DNA of 64,000 nt, taken from Sequoia sempervirens. Lineage: Eukaryota; Streptophyta; Pinopsida; Cupressales; Cupressaceae. The number at the start of each line of letters is the position of its first letter. Within the stretch, counting starts at the first letter, position 1. The position numbers and the translations under genes were made by a program. Below the pieces are notes generated by a model, which was given only the letters and a program-made list of their open reading frames with translations, was not told the origin of the DNA and ran no database searches. The stretch is from contig VDFB02321273.1 of NCBI GenBank assembly GCA_007258455.2, positions 124,001-188,000 on the forward strand, written 5' to 3'. Shown one piece after another: positions 13,011-23,330 of the stretch.

Positions 13011-14218
13011 ATTGGTGTCCTTTTGTATTCTTATGATACAATCCAAGGTTAGAGATGTTTGGAATGAAGATTCATCTTTGGGCGTCATGTTTGGTACTTA
13101 AGACCTCTTCACAAGTCCATAAAATTAGTTGCTTGGATGTAGAAAAAAGAGGAACAATTGAATGTAGAGTTACTTTTTAGGAACAAGGACACATTGAGGC
13201 ATAACAAGGTTGTTCATAGGTACACAGGTGCTGCCATGTTGGAGGCAAAGAGGATAATGGAATTGTAATCTCATATATTTGAATATAATGCTTAATTGGC
13301 CTCCCTTCTTGATGGAGTTTTTTCTTCTCCACATAAATATTATCTTATGTGATACCTTTTATGTTTTTGATTTGTGTCTCTTTGTTTCTATCTTATGGTG
13401 ATGTTATTATTTATTTGTTATTTTTGTAAGTTCACATAAGGTGGTGTTATTAAGAATATTATGTTGGCTAATTTTTAGCATCAAAAAGTAGATGGATCTA
13501 GTCATGGTAATTCCACATTAAGGTCACATAATTTAATATTTTCATATAAGTTTTAGACTTTAATATTGTAGCATTCCAAGCATTTTATCTCATCCATTGA
13601 ATTCGTAACTTGATTATTTGGATAGAGATTGGAAATTTCCCAACAAAATTAATAAAAGGGGAGTTAAGAACAGCAACAAAAAGACATAAATCCTAACATA
13701 GTGCAATACAACCAACTTTCATCATATTTAGATGTTATAGCCACTATTTTCTACATAGTTAATAGGTCTCCTACATAACCTCTTGATGATATTTTCCCAT
13801 GGAGGCATTGTTGGGTCACAATTCTCCATTGAGACATATAAACGTTTTTGGTTGTGAGTCATATGCACATGTGCCAAGGGAGAAATGAACAAAGTTGGAG
13901 AATAATATTGTTAAATATATCTTCATTGGTTATAATTTCATGTTGTGAAATGATACAAGCTTTTAATCCTCTTGCACAAAAGGTAATATACAAAATCAGT
14001 GTGTTTTTGAGAGAAACTAATCCATCTTTTATTGTCTTGTAACCTAAATAAACAAAAAATAAAAATGTGATGCAACTTTTTTCTATGCTTGATAAATTTT
14101 AATTGAGACCCCTAACTAGACAAGAATTTGAGGGGAGTTAATCAAGGTCTAAAACTTCATAATAGGAGAAATAACCTCCACCTCAACTTTTTTGAAGGTC
14201 TACGAGGTGTAAACTATT
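13011..14218. other. No recognisable gene
   Basis: The sequence is AT-rich with short chance ORFs only. A short readable stretch near 13180-13265 (RNKDTLRHNKVVHRYTGAAM) has no family I can name. It may belong to the copia debris around it. Confidence 0.3.
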
Positions 14219-14480
14219 TGCCCCATGGTTGTCGTTACACCAAAAGGTCAACCTTTTGGTGCAATGGCAACCGTGGGGCCAAAAATTGGTATCAAAGCCA
14301 AAGGTGTCGGGTTCGAATCCCTTCGGCTTGTGCTGAGGGGGAGATTGTTGGCAGTTGGTCAGCACTCCCCTCAGGATTCGTGACATGGACTAACCACCTC
14401 CCGTGGATCCATTAACTCCAGTGGTTGTGTCGAGCATTAATAGGTCGACCTTTTGGTGCAACGACAACCGTGGGGCCAAC
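14219..14480 (+). repeat. Palindromic repeat with tRNA-like promoter boxes (SINE-like)
   Basis: A segment ending ACCTTTTGGTGCAAYGRCAA followed by CCGTGGGGCC occurs at about 14247-14281 and again, almost identical, at about 14442-14479. An inverted copy precedes the first (about 14219-14248), so the left end is a near-perfect palindrome. Between the direct copies lie a primer-binding-site-like TGGTATCAAAGCC (14287-14299), then GGGTTCGAATCCC (14309-14321), which is a perfect tRNA B box. TGGTGCAATGG about 50 bases upstream could serve as an A box. This could be a tRNA-derived SINE or a composite of retroelement ends; neither is certain. Confidence 0.5.
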
Positions 14481-14589
14481 ATAAACAAACACCAAAAAGG
14501 TATTCACTTGATAACTGGAGATGTATTTTTTCTTTGAATACTAACATTGATAAACCTAGATTTCTATAAAATATATTAGGTATGAATTA

Positions 14590-16030
14590 TATTGAGTCCT
14601 AGAAGATAGCCATGGATGAATAAATGGTAGCACTAAAAAATAATGATACATGGGACCTAGTACCATTCCTAAAGGACATAAGCATGTTAGTTGTAAATAG
14701 TTGTTCAAAAAGAAGGTTGGTTTATATGGAAAAATTGAGAATAAAATTCTTGGTTGCTTATGAAAGGTTACTCCTAAGTTGAGGGGGTTGATTATAATGA
14801 TATTTTTTCTCCTTTAGTAGAAATGACACATTGATTCTTATCATCTATTATTGCATCTTATGACTTAGATTTCAAGAAAATGTATGTGATAATAACATTA
14901 CTTTGATGATTTGGAGGAGGATATTTATATGACATAGGTTACAACACTATGTGGTTAAAGGTAAAATTAATTTGGTTTGTAATTAAAGAAATCTTTGTAT
15001 GGCCTAAAACAAAGTCTTAGGATGTGGTACCAAAATTTTGATACAAATATGTTGAGTTTAATATTTGAGCATTATAAATATTATCATTGTGTTTATTTTA
15101 AATCTAATAGTGACCATTTCCTAGTTTTTTGTTTATACATTGATGATATGTTATTTCTTGAAAAAAGGAAAGGTTTAATTTCATAACTAAAATATTAGCT
15201 CTTAGTAAAGTTTGAAATAAAATATTTTGGTGTGGATAAAAACATTATTGGGATGAAAATAAGAAGATATAGAGAGCATAGAAATCTATGACTTGGCTCA
15301 AGTAAGTATGTCAATTCAGTTTTACAAAGGTTTAACATGCATGATTTTAGACCATTACGTATTCTTCTAACATTGGGAACAATTTATTTATTACACATTG
15401 TCCTATTCCTTTGAAGATAGAATATAAAATCAAAGTGTCTTATCAAAGTGTAGTTGGAAGCATAATGCAAGTTATAATTTATACTGGATCAAAGATTACC
15501 CAAGCAACAAGAGTTCTTAGCATATATGTGTTCAATCTTGGAAGAGTTCATTGGGATGCAATTAAAAGAGTCTCCAAATATTTGTGGGGTACCTTAGATT
15601 ATTCCTTGTTTTTTAATGGTATAGGAGACAAGTATTTCTTGGTTATTCATGGTTATTTGGATTCAAAATGGTTAGGTGATATTGATAGCAAAATATCTAC
15701 TAGTGCATATGTTTTTACTCTATTTGATGGTGTTATAAGTTATATGAGTAAAAAATAGGATATGATCACTTTGTTTGTTATAGAGGGGAAATATGTGAAA
15801 AAAAATCATGCTTATAAAGAATCCATTTGGATTAAGAGATTGTGTTCAAACATTGGGTTAAAACACTGAGCAATTATAGTTTTTATGCCAAGACTAAGCA
15901 TATAGATGTTTAATATCAGTTTTGAGAGATATAGTGGAGTATGGTAAGGTGAATCTTAGAAAAGGTAGAGACTTTGGTGAATATTACAGATGTGTTGTGC
16001 AAACTTGTGAGCATAGAGAAGTTCAAATAG
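14590..16030 (+). pseudogene. Ty1/copia reverse transcriptase-RNase H, degraded
   Basis: Copia landmarks appear in order on the plus strand: NDTWDLVPF (14640), SLYGLKQSLRMWYQNFD (about 14993), the catalytic YIDDM at 15136-15150, then SYQSVVGSIMQ and VHWDAIKRVSKYLWGT (15440-15600), and DSKWLGDIDSKISTSAYVFT in the RNase H (15660-15720). The C-terminal Asp-Met-Leu-Thr-Lys region survives only in fragments near 15960-16030. Stops and frameshifts between 14700 and 14990, and again after 15758, show a long-dead copy. Gag, protease and integrase were not found upstream; they may have been lost or displaced by the repeat at 14.2-14.5 kb. Confidence 0.88.
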
Positions 16031-16757
16031 TGTTTAGAGTCTATGGGCCTCTTGGCCCCTAGTAGTTGAATCCATGATGGCATGTTGCTCCTTGGCTCTT
16101 ACAAGGTATCCAACAATTGGGATAATGTTAAGAATTAAGGTATATCAACCTTTGCAAGTTCCTAATTTTATTTATTTTTTATCAACCATTTTTTGTAATT
16201 ATTTGATATTTTATAGTGTATTTTATTTAATATTTGTGCTCCACCTGAATTGGAACATTGGAATTTATGTAATAATTTTATGCTAGATGTGTTATAATTG
16301 TATTGTATTATTTATATGCTATCATAGGGTGGATATAATTAGAAAATTTGGAGCACCACTCTTTTGTGGGATTCTATGAAAAGTTATGATGGAATCTAGT
16401 GACAAGTAAGAGCCAAGAATAGGGGGAGCTACTTTAGAATGTTGACTAGCCATGACATGCTTTATTATTTGTCACATAGTGCCTATTTTGAATAAAGAAT
16501 AATGGCAAGTTAGGAACCCATTTTGAGTGGGTCAAATTGGAGGTTATTAGTATAAAAATTATTCAATTTTACAATTTCTAGCAAAATGTAAGGAATCTTA
16601 AAGGGTGCATTTAAAATTATGCCAAATTTGGGGGCCATCCTTTTGGGGATTTTGGCATATGGATTGGAAAACATTTTTTTATTTTCTAACTTGCTTATTT
16701 GTCTATAAATTAGTACTTGAGGAAGAAGTTTAATAATGAGAATTTGTAGGTACACAA
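16031..16757 (+). repeat. Tail of the copia element with candidate 3' LTR start at 16126
   Basis: TTGGGATAATGTTAAGAATT (16116-16135) looks like a short purine tract followed by an LTR start. The first 40 bases or so (TGTTAAGAA, AGGT, TCAACC, TTGC, TCCTAA in order) match the LTR-like insertion that starts at 45107, which supports the call. A second purine tract, AGGGGGAGCT, lies near 16422. The right end of the LTR was not found; the TIR element begins at 16758. Confidence 0.4.
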
Positions 16758-17728
16758 GGGTAAAAGCACAAAGTTGTGTCACACTTTTAGCCAACTTATT
16801 AGCACAATTGAATTTAAGTATTTCTAACTAAAAGTCAATTTTGGTCAAACATATGATCTAGTATGATTCATTCTAGTTAAGTTAGATACTTCCACAACTT
16901 TTTCAATTAAAATTATTGGCTAAAAATATATGGAGCACCACTTTGAGTCTAATTTACCAAAAAAATAAAATTATTTGAAAAACTTGAAGTTTCAATAACT
17001 CTTGCTAATGTAAATAACATTTTTTTAAAAATATAAAAACACCCTTTTGTAGATCCATACGTTTAATTTTCAAAAATATATTTATTTTAATAGTTTAATT
17101 ATTATTTATATTTTATTTTTTATTTTTACTAAAAGTAGGTTATCAACACAAAATATTAGGTTGATTACTATGCCAAGGAAAAATACTAAAACTTATTAAA
17201 AAGATTGAAAAAAATATGATGCACTAGATAAAAGAATCTATTTTAAGATGGTATAATTTTTTTTCTATTTTAGATAAATATTTAATATGAAAGTTGACAT
17301 TCGATGGAAACAATTATTTTTTGATTCACGCACATTTTAATATTTATTTAAAAATACATATTTATCAAAATTGGAAAAAAATATATCCATGCACTAAAGT
17401 TTCAAGTTATAAATACACACAAAAAAATTGAAAGAAAGAAAATAAAATTTACTATTAAAAGTTTGGCGTCTTATGCAACTTCATTTTTCAGCATTTTATC
17501 AGCAATTAAATTTTAGTGTTAATTTATTAAAAACTAGTTTAAAATATTTTTTAATTTTTTTAAAAAAAATAAAAAAACATAAAATATACTAAAAATACAT
17601 ATTTTACTAATTTACATCATTTCAAAATTCAAAACATATATGCCACTTTGTAGTGATTCAAGTTTAAAAGTTGGATCAACATTGGTTGTTTCCTTTATGA
17701 AGTGTGACACAACTTTGTGCTTTTACCC
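16758..17728. mobile_element. Non-coding TIR element of 971 bp, copy A (MITE-like)
   Basis: The ends are inverted repeats of about 30 bp: the left begins GGGTAAAAGCACAAAGTTGT and the right ends with its exact complement, ACAACTTTGTGCTTTTACCC. The flanks are ACAAG on both sides if the left end is read as GGTAAAAG, or ACAA if both ends are read as GGG, so the target duplication is 4-5 bp. The interior is very AT-rich, with no transposase. Copy B at 32168-33129 is colinear over its full length. Length and lack of coding fit a non-autonomous DNA transposon. The superfamily is unassigned: TA, TTAA, 3-bp, 8-bp and 9-bp duplications are all excluded by the flanks. Confidence 0.8.
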
Positions 17729-18530
17729 ACAAGTGTTGTGAGAATGTAGCCATAAAAATTCCATATTTGAAAGTTGGTGAAATACTCCTATAAATATTTG
17801 CATTACAAGCATGTTGCAATCTTGTTTCAAATTTATAATACATTGTGTAGGTTATGGAGTGTGGGTTCATCTTGTAAAAGGGTTTTCCCCAAAAAATATG
17901 AGGATAAGAAAATGAAACAAGATGAATGCATAAACACATAAATCTTTATCTTAAATCACCTGCAAACTCCATGATTGAGCTAGAATAGTATGCACCCAAA
18001 TCCTATTGATATGATCTAAATAGATGGAATGTGGATTGCTTATACAAGTAGCATGATGATATGATCAAAATGATTAATAGAAAATTCAACATCATAATAG
18101 TATCATAAAAGTGGATTGCCAAAATGGGATGAGATGCCTCTAATTTATAAAATTTCCATGAGAGAAATCAAGGGTAAAGATGAATTGGTTAATAGATGGA
18201 TAGGATTGAATGAGGATTAGGGTTGGGATCAATGTCGTAGTCACACGACAAGTATCACATGAAGGATAAGGGCTAGGTTTAGGAAGGGATTAGGGAAAAT
18301 ATTTTTATGTGAATAGCTAGGATTAAGAAGTGTGATATGAAATGAATGGATAGGATGAAAAGTTATTTTGACTTTTTGAAAAGTGTCTAGATTTAATGAA
18401 TCTAGGAAAGGTCTTAGTTAGACATGTGAGAGGGACATTTGTCACATGATGGAAAGTTCAAATTGTGATCTATGTGAATGCAATCAATGACTAGGATTAA
18501 ATGGGCAAGGACTGAAGAAAAAAAGTGGAA
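17729..18530. other. No recognisable gene
   Basis: AT-rich sequence with purine-rich plus-strand stretches around 18150-18330. It lies upstream of the LTR end at 18.54-18.77 kb and may be part of that LTR, but no left LTR end could be placed. Confidence 0.3.
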
Positions 18531-18800
18531 TTAAATATTAGAGGGAAAGGTAATGAAGATTGATTAGCTTAAATTAATTAAGTTGTAGGGTTTTAAGATC
18601 AGGCTAGACTTAATTAAATAAATGTAAATTTATTTAATTAGAGTGGGAAAGGATAAGGGTAATGGATAAATTAATTAAATAAATAAGTATTATGTATTAA
18701 ATTAATGACTTAAGACAGGCTAAAATTAGGTGTGGTTGGGTAAGGTCAAATTTTAAGTGTCTACAAAATCATTATGTTATGGTGTTATTATTTTTTAATT
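18531..18800 (+). repeat. LTR 3' end of a repeated LTR family, copy 1
   Basis: The stretch contains a hairpin of TAATTAAATAAAT and its complement around GTAA (about 18611-18640), more TTAATTAAATAAAT motifs, then GGTGTGGTTGGGTAAGG and the end GTGTCTACA (about 18753-18761). Copy 2 at 35.7-35.87 kb has the same order (AT-rich inverted motifs, GGTGTGG, GTGTCTACA). A related copy lies on the minus strand at 60.3-60.6 kb. TACA at the end suits an LTR 3' terminus. No matching left end was found. Confidence 0.45.
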
Positions 18801-19543
18801 TATGAATAAGCTTCTCTACTTCCTATAATTGTTTTGGATTAGATTTTAAGTTATATGTACATTGGATTCCCTTCAAAATTAGCATTGGAAGTTGTTTTGC
18901 ACACCTTGCTTCCTTACAATATTTTCACACACCAATACCCTAGGGCCACACACCTCTAGCTCTTTTAATATTTTATGCTACAACATGCTTATTGGGAGCT
19001 TGATTAAAGCAAGCTCCTAAATGTACCATAGGCAAGCTACTATAGTAGTCTATGTGTGTCAATACTTGCAAGTTTTTATGTCAACAAGCACATAGGAAAT
19101 TGATATTTTCATGCCCACAAAGATACTTTCATTCTTGAAAGGACACTTTTGTATTGCTAGAACACTTCCATGATTCTTCAAACATTGCCAAGATTTATAA
19201 TATACCACCACATATTACAAGACATGTTTGACTATGGTATTTTTAGAACCAAAATACCATCATCGTGAATCTCCTTTTAATTTATTGTCTTTCAAGCACT
19301 TTTACAAACTTCTAATTAGACATGATTTCTCTTTCCTTGCTCTCTTTTCAAAATTTCTAGTTGAACATAAAAAATTTAGATCTCAACTCTACATTATTTT
19401 TACTTAATTAAATTTAAAAAGTAGTCTACTATTATTTATTAGTTAAAATCAAATTGTTAAGGAGATAAATACAAACATTAATAAATAATGCCAACTTCTT
19501 TAATTAAGGATTCTCATTTTTATTTACATGCATGTTCCTTCAT
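18801..19543. other. No recognisable gene
   Basis: AT-rich, with no ORF above chance and no terminal repeats that could be paired. It serves as the left flank of the retroposon inserted at 19558. Confidence 0.4.
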
Positions 19544-19557
19544 AACATTTAAGATGA

Positions 19558-22028
19558 AAAAAATGGATTGAGATGGCGAGAGCGGTGGGTAGGAAGAGAA
19601 ATTTGATTTTTCTTGTGGATGGAGATGACGAGAGAGACGGCGAGGACGAGGACGAGGATGGCAGGGAGGCTCTACTGCTTTCCATTTCTGGTTTACTAGA
19701 GTTGGCAGTGTTGGGTGATCGCTTGCCTGGCAGTGTCGTTGTGTTGGCAGTGGTGGACAGTTCAGTGCATGTTGTTTCTCTACAGTGGTTCTTTTTGAAT
19801 GAAGACTTTGGTATGTGGCCTTTGTTGGCAATTTTTGCACTTGATGTGCCAATTTGGGTGTGTTTTTCTATGGAGTCTGTCCTTGGTGGCCCTCATGTTG
19901 CTCATTCTACTGGTGGCTGGGTTAGGTGTTGTTCGGTGGGCTTCTTGATTTTTGACTCCCATGTTCTTACCATTGTTGCGCAACTGAGGGTTGTCATTTT
20001 TTGATATGAGGTTGTTGAGGATGGCGAAGCTAGACCTGTTGTTGTTGGTGATGGACTTTGTGGGGTTCGATGGCCATTGCTCGTTCCTTTTGGTTGGTGA
20101 CTGGTTTTTTTCACTAGTCATTCTTGTGATTGCATGGTGGATGCGGTGGATATTCGTTGGGGAATGCCTTCCCCTATTCTTATCATGTTTTCTGACGGCC
20201 TGCTACTACGTTGGGTGGCTCCATTTTGTTGCAAAGAGGGCATTGTCCTTGGTTTGGTTACTCAAAATGGTGAGTTTAGTTTGATGGTGGTCCAGTGGCT
20301 TATTTGGCCTGTGTTGCAGGTGTTGAGGCTCTACAGAAGGTCGTTGCTACTCTTCCTGGTGGGGCTACAGCGGTGTTGAGTTGGGGGTTAGATTTTGTTG
20401 CTCCCCTCCTTGTGTGCCCTTTGCTTGTGTTGGGATTGTGGTTAGTTTCCTCTCTTGGTTGGTGGGAGGCCTCTCTAGCCTGCCATGAGTGCTTCATCCC
20501 CTTTCTGGTTGGGACTCTTGGTGATGTCTATGTGGGTCACTGGTTCTTACTAGAGGTGATGCCTTTGTTCTTCAAGGTTGTTGTCAGTTTAGTTGTGTGG
20601 TCTGGTGGATGTATGTTGTGGATCAACAACTTTATGTTGGTGTTGAAGCCGTTGTGTTGGCCTATTTCTAGGTCTTTATGGTGTGTGGGTCTTTGGTTCT
20701 CTCTGAAGATGTTCTTTGTTGTGCTTCCCCTATTCCCTTGGATGGAGCTTTCGTGCTTGTTCCCTCTTCTTAGTGAGAGATCTTTTTCGGTGCCTGGGTC
20801 TCTTGGTGCCTCTGCTACTCTTGTTCCTTGGTTTTCTCAGGGTTGTCTTGGCTTTCCTCAAAAAATTGTGTTTTCTCTTATGGACTTTTGGCCGAGGTCG
20901 GCTTCGGTGGTGGTGTTGGGCAGTGGGCTCTCTTCTTCCCGCTAGTTGGCTTTGGTGTTGAGTGAGGTTTCAGCCGCTCTTTGTTTGGTCATAGCTTTTG
21001 GTGTGTTGTGGTGGATAGGCAGAGCTTGATCCCCAGTTTGGTGTGGCTTCAGAGACTTTTCTATTGAAGCTCTTATGGGCCTCTGTCAGTTTCGGCTATT
21101 GTGGTTCTCTACCCCTTGGTGGTTGATTGGGTTGTATTTCCTCTTGACCCAGTTGTGTATGTGGTTGTTACTCCTTTTTTGTTTCCTATTGTCGAGTTTC
21201 TTGAAGGGTGGTGTGTTTACTTTTTCTACAGGAGTGGTGGCTTTCTCCTTGATACTACAACCTAATCCTATCGAGGTGGACTCCTCTTCTATCGAGGTGA
21301 AGATGGATGTTGTGGTTTTGTTGGGAAGCTTCTTTTTCTGGTTTTCTTTATTGTTGTCCCTTTTGAGGTGGGATCTACTCCTATGGAGGTGGAGTATAGG
21401 GTTGTTGCAGATCTTTGGGTCCGGTGGAAATTTTTTTCATGTGATCCTCTCCAATAGAGGGGAGTTCTCTCCTTATGAGGAAAAGTATGTGTTGGCTTCC
21501 TGGTTCAACTGGTGTTTGAAGAAGGGCTTGAAGTTGTTGTTCTCGTGCTACAGGTTTTTTGTGGTCTATTGGGTCTGTGGTTGGTTTGGCTCAATTTGGT
21601 CTATTTTGAACGATAGGTATGGTGCAATCTAGCTGCTCTAGGTGGTTTGTGGCCTGGTTGTTTCAGGCAGTCTCTTAGGGCCCACTGTTTGTGGGTCATT
21701 TCTTGGCTCAAGGCCTTTGTTGATTCCTTGTTTTAGGATGGGTTTTGTCCTCGTGTTTTGTACTCCTTGTGTGGTGACAGGCTTGGGTTGTTGTCTGTCT
21801 TTGACTTAGGAATGTTGTTGATCCTAAGTGTGTGTTGTCTCTCTTGGTTTCTGGTATCCAGGCATTGTTGGTGTTCATGTTGTGCTTTTGTGGTGTCTTC
21901 ACAGTTTCTGTCTTTATGTTTCTTGGCCAAAGTTTGTGTATTTGCTTTTTGGACCTGATCTTTTTTGGCCCCTGAGGCTCGATGTGTAAAGGGTACAACA
22001 CCCTGCAAATGTTGCTTATCTTATCAAA
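19558..22028 (+). mobile_element. G/T-rich retroposon with 14-bp target-site duplication (LINE-derived, non-autonomous?)
   Basis: AACATTTAAGATGA occurs at 19544-19557 and again at 22029-22042, exactly bracketing 2.47 kb whose composition differs sharply from its surroundings: the plus strand is rich in G and T and poor in A. The right end reads TGCTTATCTTATCAAAAA directly before the duplication, as in the short A-tails of plant LINEs. A perfect duplication of this length plus a 3' A-tail are marks of target-primed reverse transcription, so the element is in plus orientation. No endonuclease, reverse transcriptase or RNase H motif is visible in any frame. The open frames (for example 19573-20004, 20295-20945, 21075-21632) are Val/Leu/Trp/Cys-rich and follow from base composition. 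An internally deleted LINE, or a LINE-mobilised non-autonomous family, fits best. Confidence 0.72.
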
Positions 22029-22179
22029 AACATTTAAGATGACTTGATTTTGATGCTTAACTGCCTAAGTGTAAGGAAATAAAGGCTTCCTCTACACAAT
22101 CTTAGGTAAAAGTAATCAATCATCGTGAATAAATAATATTATTGAGGAAAAAGAGTTGGGATTGATTATGCTATTGAAT

Positions 22180-23060
22180 TAAATGTATGAAATTTAAATA
22201 AATAAAATAAAGCTACTTAGTTTTAGGTTTGACGTTGATCTTGTTGTGTCTAATTTTATGAAGTGAATTGTGAATGGAGTAGAAAATAGGGACATGTTAG
22301 TCGAACACCTTAAGACTAAAAAAATTATTAAATATTGCTTGGATTCACTTTAATGGCTATGGAACTAACCTCTATGACATAGATTTGAACCTTGTACACA
22401 AATCTAAACCTAGATCATGGATTTGAATCTCATTGATTTAGTTGTCTAATTTTTTTTTGCCTCAATGTTTACAACCTATAGCTAAAGGACCTAGTGTTGA
22501 TAACCACCATTTAGTTGTTTGCTAAGTTAGGCCTTTAGTTAAACCCTTGTTATCCAATCAACGTTATAGAACAATAATTTAAGACAATAAGTAATCATGT
22601 ATTGTGCATGTGTAACTATTGATATGATGGTGATGATGTGCTCCTATATGATGCACTCCTCAATATGTACTCTCTTTTTTATAGCTCAGGGGTATCCTTG
22701 CGACCTAGCCCAACGATTATAGACCGACCTTGCCTTGGTCTTACTTTTATGCCAAGTTTTGGGGTACGGAAGAGGCGAGTTGGGGCGAGACTAGTCCCTT
22801 GGGGGCTAAGACCGCACTCGACACAGTCATAACCGTATTTCACCTGGGAGAGAGAATCGATCTCGAGACCTACATGGGACAAACCCAAAACCTTTAACCA
22901 ACTATGCCACTCGTTCAGATCCTCCTTAATATGTACTTGATAATCATAATGAATTAAAATGTATCCTTAATTATAACAGGTTAATACACAAATTAATAAA
23001 TTTTGTACTTAAATTAACTCATAATAATTAATTAAAATTAAAAAGCATATACAAATAAAA
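22180..23060 (+). repeat. Old dispersed repeat, copy 1 (interrupted by a SINE)
   Basis: From about 22195 to 22655, and again from 22937 to about 23050, the sequence is colinear with 44750-45106 and 46000-46220 at moderate identity. Shared blocks include AAATAAATAAAATAAAG, CTCATTGATTT, TTACCTCAATGTTTRCAAC-like and AATCATAATGAATTAAA. The pair therefore represents one ancestral repeat. Copy 1 carries the SINE; copy 2 lacks it but carries an LTR-like insertion. The repeat has no coding capacity. Its class is unknown. Confidence 0.6.
22672..22921 (-). mobile_element. tRNA-derived SINE, 250 bp, minus strand
   Basis: Read on the minus strand, it starts GATCTGAACGAGTGGCATAG. The A box TGGCATAGTTGGTTA is at 22895-22909 and the B box, in GGTCTCGAGATCGATTCT, at 22853-22870, the usual spacing for an internal pol III promoter. 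It ends in a short A-run (AAAAAAGAGA on the minus strand). The target duplication CTCCTYAATATGTACT flanks it at 22656-22671 and 22922-22937 with one mismatch. The paralogous repeat near 46100-46150 is an empty site. It encodes no protein and would have depended on a LINE for mobilisation. Confidence 0.85.
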
Positions 23061-23330
23061 TTCAAATTATTAACCAATTTTTATACTGCTAAACAATAAT
23101 CGTTATATTAAAAATAACCAATTAAAATAAACCCAAAACAAATATCCATCCTTAATAAATTTGATTAAAGTTTAGTAATAAACGCTAAAATTTCGGTGAA
23201 GTTGCTTCTATTTGTAGTCATATTCGCTTTGGACTAGGAAGTCAAGTCCACTACTTTTAGTGGGTAAAGTACTAAAGGGGAATAAAGTATGCATGTCCGT
23301 TGGGGAGCATTTTATCGTGCCCCTCGGAGT
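23061..23330 (+). repeat. Dispersed repeat shared with 52.65-52.92 kb, copy 1
   Basis: AAAATAAACCCAAAACAAAT (about 23123-23142), TAAACNCTAAAATTTCG (near 23180), GGACTAGGAAGTCAAGTC (near 23231) and AATAAAGYATGCRTGTCC recur in the same order and orientation at 52.70-52.92 kb. There is no coding content. The identity of the repeat is unknown; it may be part of the same old repeat as 22.2-23.05 kb. Confidence 0.6.

Noticed and set aside
14309..14321. A tRNA gene at GGGTTCGAATCCC
   Set aside because: Only the T-loop/B-box part is present; no acceptor stem, D arm or anticodon arm folds around it.
19573..21632. Long overlapping ORFs (143, 216 and 185 residues) taken as membrane proteins
   Set aside because: The plus strand is A-poor and G/T-rich, so stop codons are rare in all frames. 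The translations are Val/Leu/Phe/Trp-rich without any family motif and overlap in different frames.
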